Assembly: GCA_017461825.1 (NCBI GenBank)
Contig: JAFTXB010000090.1
Location: forward strand, 1 to 8,242
Direction of reading: 5' to 3'
DNA: 8,242 nucleotides
DNA from: Clostridia bacterium
Lineage (GTDB): Bacteria; Bacillota; Clostridia; Oscillospirales; CAG-272
The notes under the pieces are model-generated. The model searched no databases. It saw only the letters and a list, made by a program, of their open reading frames with translations, and had not been told where the DNA came from. A program made the translations under genes and the position numbers. Positions 1 through 6,470 of this stretch are shown here, piece after piece (the first letter of the stretch is position 1; each line of letters starts with the position of its first letter).

Positions 1-156
1 AATTGGGCAAGGATTGTTGATATCTTCCGTAAAGACAAAACGGATGATGCTTATTCCGAGGTTACATATAAAGCTAAAAATGTGGATTGGAGTATAATAA
101 AATATCCATCAAAATTGTCCTACCTTTCCACCTTATTCCATACAGAACAATCCTGA
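1..156 (+). CDS. 3' end of an unidentified gene (partial)
   Basis: Reading frame 1 is open from the window edge to a TGA at 154-156 and encodes about 51 residues. The peptide starts NWARIVDIFRKDKTDD and ends LSTLFHTEQS. No start codon or ribosome binding site is visible, so the gene would begin outside the window. The main support is indirect: a strong intrinsic terminator follows 25 bases after the stop, in the right orientation. The composition is ordinary for a soluble protein end (charged and aromatic residues, no membrane segment). I recognise no family and propose no function. It could also be a chance open frame of about 50 codons. Confidence 0.5.
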   Translation, partial: NWARIVDIFRKDKTDDAYSEVTYKAKNVDWSIIKYPSKLSYLSTLFHTEQS

Positions 157-181
157 TTAAAACTATGAAATATGAAATATT

Positions 182-225
182 AAAGCACCCAAACAAAGAA
201 TGTTGGCTTTGTTTGGGTGCTTTTT
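182..225 (+). terminator. Intrinsic (Rho-independent) terminator
   Basis: A perfect 17-bp stem has arms 182-198 (AAAGCACCCAAACAAAG) and 207-223, with an 8-base loop. The right arm runs into five T (221-225). It follows the stop at 156 and so supports a real + strand gene ending there. The left arm begins with AAA, so weak function on the - strand is also possible. Confidence 0.85.
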
Positions 226-334
226 GCAATTTGAACAATCCAATCTTGCAAACAATCGAGAAAGAAGCTTGCTACTGAACGATAAATGCACTTTTTGATT
301 ATTTACCATTTCTCTTAACTTAATGACATTGGGG

Positions 335-374
335 TGCAGGGGGGTGCTTTTTTTCAAAAAAGCACCCCCCTGCA
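335..374 (-). repeat. Intergenic hairpin, 3' side of copA (hairpin family copy 1)
   Basis: A perfect 19-bp inverted repeat (arms 335-353 and 356-374) has only two bases between the arms. Each arm has six G or C followed by TGC and six T (or the complement). The T-run and A-run meet in the centre of the hairpin. No T-run follows the stem on either strand, so it does not have the standard terminator layout. It starts 10 bases after the copA stop codon. Read in the direction of copA, the stem is followed by ACCCC, as in the copies after dnaN and recF. It may act in 3'-end formation or mRNA protection, but that is inference. Confidence 0.75.
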
Positions 375-384
375 AATCCAAAAA

Positions 385-609
385 CTATTCTTTCACTCCA
401 ACAACGCTATACCCCGCGTCGGTGACGGCTTTGGTGAGGTCGTCGGGGGAGGCGGAGGTAGTAACGGTTGCGGAGTTTTGTTCGAGCGAGACATCAACAG
501 ATTTGGTGCCTTTAACGGCTTCGAGGGCTTTTTTCACGTGGGCAACGCAATGTTGGCACATCATGCCTTCAATCGAGAGGGTGTAGGTTTTGGTTTTAGC
601 AAACAGCAT
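385..609 (-). CDS. copZ: CopZ-like HMA copper chaperone, possibly made by internal initiation
   Basis: The last 74 codons of the copA frame would make a complete stand-alone CopZ-sized protein beginning MLFAKTKTYT. It carries GMMCQHC (Cys18, Cys21 of this product) and the usual length of an HMA fold, about 70 residues. CopZ-type chaperones carry Cu(I) in the cytosol to CopA. The ATG at 609-607 has a perfect AAGGAG at 623-618 with an 8-base spacer, as expected of a real gene start and not of a protein linker. In many Firmicutes copZ directly follows copA as a separate gene. Here the frames are joined with no stop between. The domain is certain; whether it is also translated separately is inference. 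Confidence 0.6.
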   Translation of the reverse strand: MLFAKTKTYTLSIEGMMCQHCVAHVKKALEAVKGTKSVDVSLEQNSATVTTSASPDDLTKAVTDAGYSVVGVKE

Positions 610-3006
610 TTCGGTTTCTCCTTGTTCATTTATGTGATTTTTTAAATTGGGATCGGATTTTAAAGAAGGGCTGAGCGAAAGAGATACGCGGCGCAGGCGG
701 AGTGCGTTTGTTACCACGCAGACCGACGAAAAGCTCATGGCGGCGGAGCCGAGCATGGGGCTGAGCTGCCAACCAAAGAGGGGATAGAACACACCCGCGG
801 CAATGGGAATACAAATGGCGTTGTAAAAGAGCGCCCAAAAGAGATTTTGCTTGATGATGCGAATGGTCGCGCGTGAAAGGGCATAAGCTTCGGTAACACC
901 GAACAGAGACGAACGCGACAAAACAACATCGGCGCTGTCAATAGCGATCTCGGTTCCCGCGCCGATCGCAATTCCCACATCGGCACGCACAAGCGCGGGT
1001 GCGTCATTGATGCCGTCACCAACCATGGCAACGGGGGCTTTTTCGGAAAGTTCACGCACGATCCTTTCCTTATCTTCCGGCAAGAGAGAGGCGTAAAAGC
1101 CGTCCAAATCAGCTTCTTTTGCCACGAAAGCAGCCGTACGCTCGTTATCTCCCGTGAGCATCAAAGTCTCAACAGAGGCGGTTTTTAAGGCTTTAGCGGC
1201 GGCGTTGGAGTCGGAGCGGATGCGGTCGGATATTCCGAGAATGCCAACCGGGGCACCGTCAAGGGTCACAAGAACGGCTGTTTTTCCCGATTGTTCAAGC
1301 GCGTAAAAATCGGAAAAAACACGTTCACGGTCTTCAAATTCAAACACACGTGCGCAAAAATCGGCTCCAAAAGGAGTTACGGGGGCAGCGTCATTCGGAA
1401 GTACGGACTGCGCGTCGATCAAAGCACGCATATCGGCATCGGGCTTTCCGACACGGCAAAGTTTTCCTTCCACCACAGCCTCGGCACCAATTCCCACAAG
1501 AGATCGAAAATCCATCGCCTCGGGAAGTGCTTCAAAAACGCTTTCTGCCGCGTTTTGAACAGCAAAAGCCAACGGATGCGCCGAAAGCTGTTCAACGGCT
1601 CCTGCGAGCTTTAAAACGCGCTCAGGGGATTCTCCGTAAGAGTAGAGATCGGTAAGCGAGGGTTTTCCTTCTGTAACCGTTCCGGTTTTGTCAAACACAA
1701 CGGTTTTAACGTGGCATAGCTTTTCCAATGCTTCGGCGTTGCGAAAGAGGATCCCGTGCCGCGCGCCGCGCCCGATCGCCACCGTAATTGCCGTGGGGGT
1801 TGCAAGCCCCAGAGCGCACGGGCAGGAGATCACAAGCACCGCAATGGCAGAGCGTATCGCTTTTTCGACATTCCCCGTGAGGATCATCCACACAAGGACC
1901 GTCACAGCCGAGATCGCCATAACAGCGGGAACAAATATCGCGCTGACCTTATCGGCAATGCGCGCGATGGGAGCCTTTGACGCGGCGGCATCCTCCAAAA
2001 GTCTGACGATACGCGCCAGAGATGTATCCTCTCCAACACCCGTGGCGCGTACCGTAACAGCGCCCGAAGTCAACACACAAGCGGCCCTGACAGTGGAGCC
2101 CACTGCCTTTTCAACAGGCATACTCTCGCCCGTGAGAGCCGATTCGTCCACAGTAGCGTCCCCCGACACGACCTCGCCGTCCACGGGGATCAGTTCCCCC
2201 GCGCGGATAAGCAGAAGATCGCCCACGCCTACCTCTTCTACGGGAATGCTTGTTTGGGTACCGTCCCGCAAGACCGTGGCAAATTTCGGGGTGAGCGTGG
2301 CAAGGGATCGCACAGCATCGGCTGCCTTATCCTTTGCTCTTGATTCAAGCAGCTTACCGAGTGATACAAGGGTCAAGATCATTGCCGCCGATTCAAAATA
2401 AAGATCGTGCATCCATGAATGGATCACATCGGCATCCTTTGCGGCGGCGATCATAACAATGGCAACAATTCCGTAAACAAGAGATGCGCCCGAGCCAACC
2501 GCAATGAGCGAATCCATATTCGGCGCACGGTGTAAAAGCGCCGAAAATCCGTTTTTGAAAAATTTAAAATTGAGGACCACAACGGGCAGGCAGAGCGCAA
2601 GCTGCAAAAGCGCCATAAAAATCGCTCCGTCGGTACCTTTCAAAAAGGACGGTATGGGGAGGCCGATCATCCCTCCCATTGCAAAATACATGATCGCCAG
2701 TGTAAATGCAGCCGAAATGATGAGTCGAGTACGCTTTTTTTGAAACTCCCTATCCGTTTCGGTCTTTTTTTGCTGTTCTTTTCCAAGCTCATAGCCTGCC
2801 GACGCAACAGAGGCGGCGAGCTTTGCTTCAAGTGCTTGCAGCTCGGAAGCGTCAATCTCTCTGTCTGTCGTGATCACAACAGAATTGGTCAAAAGCGAAA
2901 CGCTGAACGCATCTCCCTGTTCCAGAACCTTTTGCACGGCTCTTTCAACATGTGACACGCAAGCCGCACAGCTCATACCCTTGATCCCGTACTGTATTCT
3001 TTTCAT
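385..3006 (-). CDS. copA: Copper-exporting P1B-type ATPase with N- and C-terminal HMA domains
   Basis: This integral membrane pump would use ATP to export Cu(I) from the cytoplasm. Numbered from the ATG at 3006 (873 residues), it has an N-terminal HMA domain with GMSCAAC (Cys13, Cys16), about eight membrane segments, the actuator motif TGES (292-295) and the CPC ion-binding motif (395-397). The phosphorylation site DKTGT has Asp439, followed by His477-Pro478, TGDN (618-621) and GDGINDAP (663-670). Asn721, Tyr728-Asn729 and Met757-Ser-x-x-Ser in the last two membrane segments match the Cu(I)-specific P1B-1 signature. About 35 extra residues seem to be present in the nucleotide-binding domain around 520-560. 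The unusual part is a second HMA domain (GMMCQHC, Cys817 and Cys820) after a polar linker of about 25 residues. Family members usually carry HMA domains at the N-terminus. I chose the ATG because AAGGAG lies 7 bases upstream; an in-frame TTG at 3033 would place that site inside the gene. Confidence 0.95.
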   Translation of the reverse strand: MKRIQYGIKGMSCAACVSHVERAVQKVLEQGDAFSVSLLTNSVVITTDREIDASELQALEAKLAASVASAGYELGKEQQKKTETDREFQKKRTRLIISAAFTLAIMYFAMGGMIGLPIPSFLKGTDGAIFMALLQLALCLPVVVLNFKFFKNGFSALLHRAPNMDSLIAVGSGASLVYGIVAIVMIAAAKDADVIHSWMHDLYFESAAMILTLVSLGKLLESRAKDKAADAVRSLATLTPKFATVLRDGTQTSIPVEEVGVGDLLLIRAGELIPVDGEVVSGDATVDESALTGESMPVEKAVGSTVRAACVLTSGAVTVRATGVGEDTSLARIVRLLEDAAASKAPIARIADKVSAIFVPAVMAISAVTVLVWMILTGNVEKAIRSAIAVLVISCPCALGLATPTAITVAIGRGARHGILFRNAEALEKLCHVKTVVFDKTGTVTEGKPSLTDLYSYGESPERVLKLAGAVEQLSAHPLAFAVQNAAESVFEALPEAMDFRSLVGIGAEAVVEGKLCRVGKPDADMRALIDAQSVLPNDAAPVTPFGADFCARVFEFEDRERVFSDFYALEQSGKTAVLVTLDGAPVGILGISDRIRSDSNAAAKALKTASVETLMLTGDNERTAAFVAKEADLDGFYASLLPEDKERIVRELSEKAPVAMVGDGINDAPALVRADVGIAIGAGTEIAIDSADVVLSRSSLFGVTEAYALSRATIRIIKQNLFWALFYNAICIPIAAGVFYPLFGWQLSPMLGSAAMSFSSVCVVTNALRLRRVSLSLSPSLKSDPNLKNHINEQGETEMLFAKTKTYTLSIEGMMCQHCVAHVKKALEAVKGTKSVDVSLEQNSATVTTSASPDDLTKAVTDAGYSVVGVKE
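618..646 (-). promoter_or_regulatory. copA/copZ junction: slippery heptamer, out-of-frame stop and internal Shine-Dalgarno
   Basis: Read on the - strand, the copA frame passes through T TTA AAA at 646-640, which fits the X XXY YYZ pattern of -1 ribosomal slippage sites. A -1 slip gives three more codons after AAA (TCA CAT AAA) and then TGA at 628-626. The opposite frame also closes, with TAA at 632-630. Two bases after the TGA comes AAGGAG (623-618), serving the ATG at 609. Only the present frame joins the pump to the second HMA domain. Slippage itself cannot be shown from sequence, and I see no clear downstream stimulatory structure. Confidence 0.45.
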
Positions 3007-3013
3007 GGCTGTA

Positions 3014-3023
3014 CTCCTTTTTT
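3014..3023 (-). promoter_or_regulatory. copA ribosome binding site, decides the start
   Basis: Six A followed by GGAG on the - strand ends 7 bases before the ATG at 3006. This favours that ATG over the upstream in-frame TTG at 3033, which has no comparable site and would put this sequence inside the coding region. Confidence 0.85.
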
Positions 3024-3048
3024 GAGTTTGCAATTGCTAACTGTGTTC

Positions 3049-3076
3049 ATTATACCCATTTTTTAAAATATGTCAA
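3049..3076 (-). promoter_or_regulatory. copA promoter (sigma-A type)
   Basis: On the - strand TTGACA (3076-3071) and TATAAT (3054-3049) are both perfect consensus hexamers separated by 16 bases. The start of transcription would be near 3040, giving a leader of about 35 bases to the ATG. Such a strong promoter on a metal-export gene would normally be held down by a repressor, and an inverted repeat overlaps its -35 box. Confidence 0.85.
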
Positions 3077-3085
3077 GCATATTTT
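3065..3085. promoter_or_regulatory. Candidate operator over the copA -35 box
   Basis: A perfect inverted repeat has arms AAAATATG (3065-3072) and CATATTTT (3078-3085) with a 5-base centre. It covers the whole copA -35 hexamer (3071-3076), where a bound repressor would block RNA polymerase. It is not the CopY box (TACAnnTGTA) and not an obvious G/C-rich CsoR site. The A/T-rich palindrome is more like ArsR/SmtB-type operators, but I would not assign a regulator. The surroundings are A/T-rich, so chance is possible. Confidence 0.5.
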
Positions 3086-3148
3086 GAAATTGAGATATAA
3101 AATAATTGTAAACTTTACGTAAAAAACATCTTTTTTAGTGCTTTTTTC

Positions 3149-3187
3149 TTGCAAAAAAGAGTATTATATGATATAATAATATATAAT
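3149..3187 (+). promoter_or_regulatory. dnaA promoter
   Basis: TTGCAA (3149-3154) and a perfect TATAAT (3172-3177) are separated by 17 bases. A second TATAAT follows at 3182-3187. The leader to the dnaA ATG is about 60 bases. The stretch 3140-3200 is almost pure A/T and could also melt easily. I see no TTWTCCACA-type DnaA box here, so DnaA autoregulation through a strong box is not visible. A 10-base palindrome, TTTACGTAAA, lies upstream at 3114-3123 between the two divergent promoters. Confidence 0.75.
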
Positions 3188-3247
3188 ATTATATTATGGT
3201 TTGGCGTTTTAAATTGACGGATAAAAAAGCAAGGAAAGGAGCCGCAT

Positions 3248-4615
3248 ATGTCGGAGCAAAAATACATACAGGAGATTTCTGAAATTTGGGAACTTGTAAA
3301 AGAATCCTTCCGCAGCGAATTATCGGAATCCACCACAAATTTGTGGTTTGGAGACGTTAAGATCCTTTCCTACAAGGACGACGTTATCACTATGGGAATC
3401 GCTTCGGAGTTTAAATTCAACAAGATCCAAACCAGTTTTCTCGATACCATAAAAAAATCCTTTTGCGAGATCTTGGGAAACACGGTGGATGTCAATCTGG
3501 TCTTTACCGGTGCCGCTACCGCGTCCGACAGTGTACGCTCGCAGTCTCCCGCGCAGGATATCAAAAAATCGACCATCGAGGTCAGAAATCTTGCAAACTA
3601 TAATTTCGAATACACTTTTGAAAACTTTATCGTGGGAAACACCAATAAGTTTGCGCACGCGGCATGCTACGCAATGGCAAACAATCCCGCGTCAAATTAC
3701 AACTATAATCCCCTGTTTATCTACGGAAACAGCGGGCTTGGAAAAACCCACCTGCTTTATGCCATTATCAACCGTTTAAAGGAAAACAATCCCGATATCA
3801 GGATCATTTATACCAAGGGCGAGGATTTTACCAACCAAATGATCTCGTGTCTCGCAAACAAATCAATGGAGGATTTTCGAGAAAAATACCGCAATTGCGA
3901 CGTGCTCCTGATCGACGATATCCAGTTTATCGCGGGAAAGATCTCAACACAGGAGGAATTTTTCCATACCTTCAATGCCTTGCATGAGGAGAAGAAACAG
4001 ATCATTCTGACCTCCGACCGTCCGCCGCGTGATATCAAAACGCTGGAGGAACGTCTCAAAACGAGATTTGAGTGGGGACTGATCGCCGATATTGAGCCGC
4101 CGGATCTGGAGTTGCGCATTGCGATCATCAAAAAGAAAGCCGAGCAGGTCAATGTATCGATCCCCGACGAGGTGCTTACCTTCCTTGCCGAAAACCTGCG
4201 TTCAAACATCCGTCAGATCGAGGGCGCCATCAAAAAGCTGGGCGCTTTGAGCTTTCTTTCGGGCAAGATCATTACCATGGAGCTGGCAAAGGAGAGCATT
4301 GCCGATCTGCTTGACGGTGCCGAACCGATCAGCATTACGGTGGATAAGATCTTTTCCGCCGTATTTAACAAGTATGGGATCAGCAAGGAGGATCTGACCG
4401 GACCCAAGCGAAACAAGGAGATCGCAAACGCGCGTCATATTTCGGTGTATCTGATCCGCGAAATGACCGAAATGTCTTTCCCCAATATCGCAAAGCTTTA
4501 TAACCGCGATCATTCCACCATTATGACATCCTATAATACCATGCACCAAAAAGCACAAATGGATGCTTCGTTCTCTCTTCAGATGTCCGAATTGAAAAAG
4601 GATATCATCGGATAA
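3248..4615 (+). CDS. dnaA: Chromosomal replication initiator DnaA
   Basis: This 455-residue AAA+ ATPase binds DnaA boxes in oriC, assembles on single strands, opens the origin and helps load the replicative helicase; it also acts as a transcription regulator. Domain I spans about residues 1-85 and a short variable domain II about 86-115. The ATPase core has Walker A GNSGLGKT (160-167), Walker B VLLIDDIQF (219-227) and the conserved TSDRPP and RLKTRFEWGL segments. Domain IV ends with the helix-turn-helix signature DHSTIMTSYN (421-430). Length is typical of the family. In domain IV the usual PRQ segment reads ARH (393-395), and Ser428 sits where E. coli DnaA has Ala440. The start is set by AAAGGAG (3235-3241), 6 bases before the ATG. 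The gene is divergent from copA and followed by oriC. Confidence 0.98.
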   Translation: MSEQKYIQEISEIWELVKESFRSELSESTTNLWFGDVKILSYKDDVITMGIASEFKFNKIQTSFLDTIKKSFCEILGNTVDVNLVFTGAATASDSVRSQSPAQDIKKSTIEVRNLANYNFEYTFENFIVGNTNKFAHAACYAMANNPASNYNYNPLFIYGNSGLGKTHLLYAIINRLKENNPDIRIIYTKGEDFTNQMISCLANKSMEDFREKYRNCDVLLIDDIQFIAGKISTQEEFFHTFNALHEEKKQIILTSDRPPRDIKTLEERLKTRFEWGLIADIEPPDLELRIAIIKKKAEQVNVSIPDEVLTFLAENLRSNIRQIEGAIKKLGALSFLSGKIITMELAKESIADLLDGAEPISITVDKIFSAVFNKYGISKEDLTGPKRNKEIANARHISVYLIREMTEMSFPNIAKLYNRDHSTIMTSYNTMHQKAQMDASFSLQMSELKKDIIG

Positions 4616-4664
4616 AAAAGCGCAAAAATCTCCTTTTCGACAAAAACCAACATCAAAAATCCAC

Positions 4665-5048
4665 TTTTCCACAACCTTTTCCACACCTGTGGAAAAGTAG
4701 GTGGAAAAAGCAAGATAAAAGATGTATGAGGATGTGGAAAAAGCAGAAAAAAGCCTTGATCCGCAAAGGAAAATCGGTGTGGAAAAGGAAAATGTCGCAG
4801 ATCGCGTCAGAATGTGGAAAAGTGTCGGGCTTTCGCAATTTTTTCGGTTTTCCACAGGGAAAAGGCTGTGGAAAAAAATGTTGAAAACAAAAAACGGCTT
4901 CTAAATACAAAAAATCCCTTTGAAATACCGGCAAAACAGAAGCTTTCCACATTTTGTCCTTATAAAACACACGTCTTTTCCACAGCTTTTTCCCAAAAAG
5001 CAAAACCGAAAAAGCCTTATAACACAAGGGTTTTTCAGGTTTTCCACA
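4665..5048. promoter_or_regulatory. DnaA box cluster, TTTTCCACA type
   Basis: Ten perfect TTTTCCACA boxes are present. Forward copies start at 4665, 4677, 4848, 4976 and 5040. Reverse copies (TGTGGAAAA) start at 4688, 4733, 4778, 4813 and 4867. Two further sites differ by one base: GGTGGAAAA at 4700 and CTTTCCACA at 4943. The boxes at 4677 and 4688 form a 10-bp inverted repeat with a 2-base centre, and 4848/4867 face each other across 10 bases. The textbook TTATCCACA does not occur; every good copy has T at the third position. Confidence 0.93.
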
Positions 5049-5061
5049 GTTTCCGCACACT

Positions 5062-5104
5062 CTACTGCTACTACTGCGACATTATATAACAATATATCTA
5101 TTTG
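5062..5104 (+). promoter_or_regulatory. DnaA-trio run and DNA unwinding stretch
   Basis: After the last DnaA box (5040-5048) and a 13-base spacer come in-phase triplets CTA CTG CTA CTA CTG (5062-5076). They read 3'-GAT/GAC on the complementary strand. This is the position and spacing of the DnaA-trio element known from Bacillus subtilis, where DnaA loads onto one strand. The adjoining 5079-5104 is almost all A/T (for example TTATATAACAATATATCT) and fits the duplex unwinding element. Two of five triplets end in G, a departure from the usual 3'-(G/A)AT. Confidence 0.8.
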
Positions 5105-5107
5105 TCT

Positions 5108-5122
5108 TTCCCCTGCGGGGAA
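5108..5122. repeat. Short G/C hairpin after the unwinding stretch
   Basis: TTCCCC (5108-5113) and GGGGAA (5117-5122) pair around a TGC loop. The only T-run nearby on the + strand begins well downstream, so a terminator role is unlikely. It marks the right edge of oriC. The stretch from 5123 to about 5233 holds nothing else I can assign. Confidence 0.4.
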
Positions 5123-5236
5123 GGGCAACAAGATGCGACGGAGATTCTTTCTGTATTTTTGGGAACTGCACAAACTACAGATTGAAGAACAACCCAAAAA
5201 ATAATGAAATATATTTTTAGTAAGTTTTTGAAAGGT

Positions 5237-5268
5237 GTCGGAAAACTTTTTTCAAAAAGTTTTCTGAC
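5237..5268 (-). repeat. Hairpin upstream of dnaN (hairpin family copy 2)
   Basis: Arms 5237-5251 and 5254-5268 pair over 15 positions, with one G-T pair (5240/5265) and a 2-base centre TC between a T-run and an A-run. Read on the - strand it begins TTTTTTGTCAGAA and ends TTCCGACACCT, exactly as the copy after recF (8033-8071), although the arm interiors differ. It ends 17 bases before the dnaN ATG. The weak dnaN ribosome binding sequence (AAAAAAGG, about 5269-5276) directly adjoins the stem. Confidence 0.75.
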
Positions 5269-5285
5269 AAAAAAGGTTTTGATCT

Positions 5286-6437
5286 ATGAAAGTGATATTT
5301 AACAGACAAGCGATCAGCGACGCGGTAGCGCCTTTGATGAGTGTCGTATCGAACAAATCGACGCTGACCGCGGTTGAAGGAATTTTGATCGACGCGAGAG
5401 CGGATGGCTTTTGCGAAATGACAACCTTTGATACGGTAAAAGGAATGCGTGTTGTAACCGAGGCAGAGGTTGAAGAACCGGGAAAGTATATTATCAACGC
5501 GCAAAAATTTGTACAGACACTGCGTGTAATGGAAGGCGATTTTGTTACGCTTACGGTTGACGACAAGCTTCAGGCTTGTATTGCCAGCGGAAAATCGAGC
5601 CACAAAATGAACGCTTTGTCGGGAGACGATTACCCCGAAATTCCAAAGCTGAAAACAGTGGACGGATTTGTGATCGGGCAGGCTGTTTTAAAAAGAATGC
5701 TTTCAAAGGTGATGTACGCAATGGCGGCAAACGACCCGAGAACCGTTCTCAACGGATGCTATTTCCGTATTACCGAGGGACATCTTTTGGCGGTTGCTTG
5801 TGACAGCTTTAAGCTGGCAAAATGCTCTGCCGATGTGGAGATCGAAAACAAAAACGAGGATGGATCAAAGCTTTCGTTTTCTTTGATCCTGCCCACAAAA
5901 ACCGTAAACGAGCTGTTCCGCCTGCTCAAGGATGACGAGCGTGAAACAGTAAGAGTATATCTCACACGCCGCAATATCGTATTTTATATCGGTTCGCTGA
6001 TCTTTTTCTCACGCTTGGTCGACGGTGTTTATATCGATTTTGAGCGTATTATTCTCAACACGCACCGCATTTTTGCAACCGTTAACCGCGAAAATATGAT
6101 CGCCGCGCTCGACCGTGCCGCACTTGTCACCGAAGAAAAGGTTGTCGGCAGTGTGCGCTCTCACGTAAAGCTGTTGTTTGAAGAAGATCTCTTGAAAATT
6201 TCGGCAGTCTCAACGCTTGGCAGTACCTACGACGAAGTTTCTATCGACCACGAGGGCGATGATCTGCTCATCGCGTTCAACAACCGCTACCTCATCGACA
6301 GCCTCAGAGCATCCGATGCCGAGCGCGTAAAGATCTCCATGACCTCCGCCCTCACCAGTATTAACATCGAACCCGTTGCCCCCGAAGAAGGCACTCAAGA
6401 GCTCTTCATGCTCCTGCCTGTTCGTATGAAGGAGTAA
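5286..6437 (+). CDS. dnaN: DNA polymerase III beta subunit (sliding clamp)
   Basis: This 383-residue protein would form the ring-shaped dimer that holds the replicative polymerase on DNA and binds many repair and replication partners. Three clamp domains of about equal size fit residues 1-120, 128-250 and 252-383. Recognisable family segments include KFVQTLR (74-80), SGDDYPEIP (112-120) and the C-terminal LLPVRMKE (376-383), which corresponds to the end of the protein that forms the partner-binding pocket. Length is normal. The ATG at 5286 starts the family-typical MKVIFNRQAI. The ribosome binding site is weak (AAAAAAGG, 9 bases before the ATG) and lies next to a hairpin. I see no clear separate promoter; transcription from dnaA through oriC or from a weak local site is possible. 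A hairpin element follows 33 bases after the stop. Confidence 0.97.
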   Translation: MKVIFNRQAISDAVAPLMSVVSNKSTLTAVEGILIDARADGFCEMTTFDTVKGMRVVTEAEVEEPGKYIINAQKFVQTLRVMEGDFVTLTVDDKLQACIASGKSSHKMNALSGDDYPEIPKLKTVDGFVIGQAVLKRMLSKVMYAMAANDPRTVLNGCYFRITEGHLLAVACDSFKLAKCSADVEIENKNEDGSKLSFSLILPTKTVNELFRLLKDDERETVRVYLTRRNIVFYIGSLIFFSRLVDGVYIDFERIILNTHRIFATVNRENMIAALDRAALVTEEKVVGSVRSHVKLLFEEDLLKISAVSTLGSTYDEVSIDHEGDDLLIAFNNRYLIDSLRASDAERVKISMTSALTSINIEPVAPEEGTQELFMLLPVRMKE

Positions 6438-6440
6438 TAA

Positions 6441-6467
6441 GGGACGCGGGTTTTCGTGGGGACGCGG
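6441..6467 (+). repeat. Short direct repeat after dnaN
   Basis: GGGACGCGG occurs at 6441-6449 and again at 6459-6467, a period of 18 bases, just after the dnaN stop and before the hairpin at 6471. It has no assignable function. Confidence 0.6.
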
Positions 6468-6470
6468 TTC

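Larger units (their letters stand above)
4616..5104. other. Chromosomal replication origin (oriC)
   Basis: This gene-free stretch between dnaA and dnaN has the parts of a Firmicutes origin in order: a dense cluster of DnaA boxes in both orientations (4665-5048), a short spacer, a run of DnaA-trio-like triplets (5062-5076) and an A/T-rich stretch (5079-5104). The dnaA/dnaN context, box density and module order agree with one another. Initiation here would send the left fork through dnaA and copA and the right fork through dnaN and recF. Confidence 0.95.

Noticed and set aside
87..278. Open frame of 63 codons on the + strand
   Set aside because: It runs straight through the terminator hairpin, has no ribosome binding site, and overlaps the better-supported partial frame ending at 156.
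335..374. Ordinary intrinsic terminator for copA
   Set aside because: The T-run is inside the hairpin and no T-run follows the stem on either strand, so it lacks the standard layout. A role in 3'-end formation is left open.
1688..2401. Open frame of 237 codons on the + strand
   Set aside because: It lies wholly antisense to the actuator and membrane part of copA, is rich in Thr, Ala, Ser and Arg as expected of a shadow frame, and has no ribosome binding site.
3007..3033. TTG start at 3033 for copA
   Set aside because: It would place the strong AAGGAG site inside the coding region; the ATG at 3006 is correctly spaced from that site and begins at the HMA domain.
3049..3123. CopY or CsoR operator at copA
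   Set aside because: There is no TACAnnTGTA, and only a half-match to a G/C-rich CsoR-like palindrome near the -10 box; the visible inverted repeat is A/T-rich and different.
3140..3200. Second origin unwinding region upstream of dnaA
   Set aside because: It is very A/T-rich but has no DnaA box or trio run, and its composition is explained by the dnaA promoter.
4202..4855. Open frame of 217 codons on the - strand
   Set aside because: It is antisense to the end of dnaA and continues into the DnaA boxes; the Phe/Ser-rich part is simply the translated box repeats.
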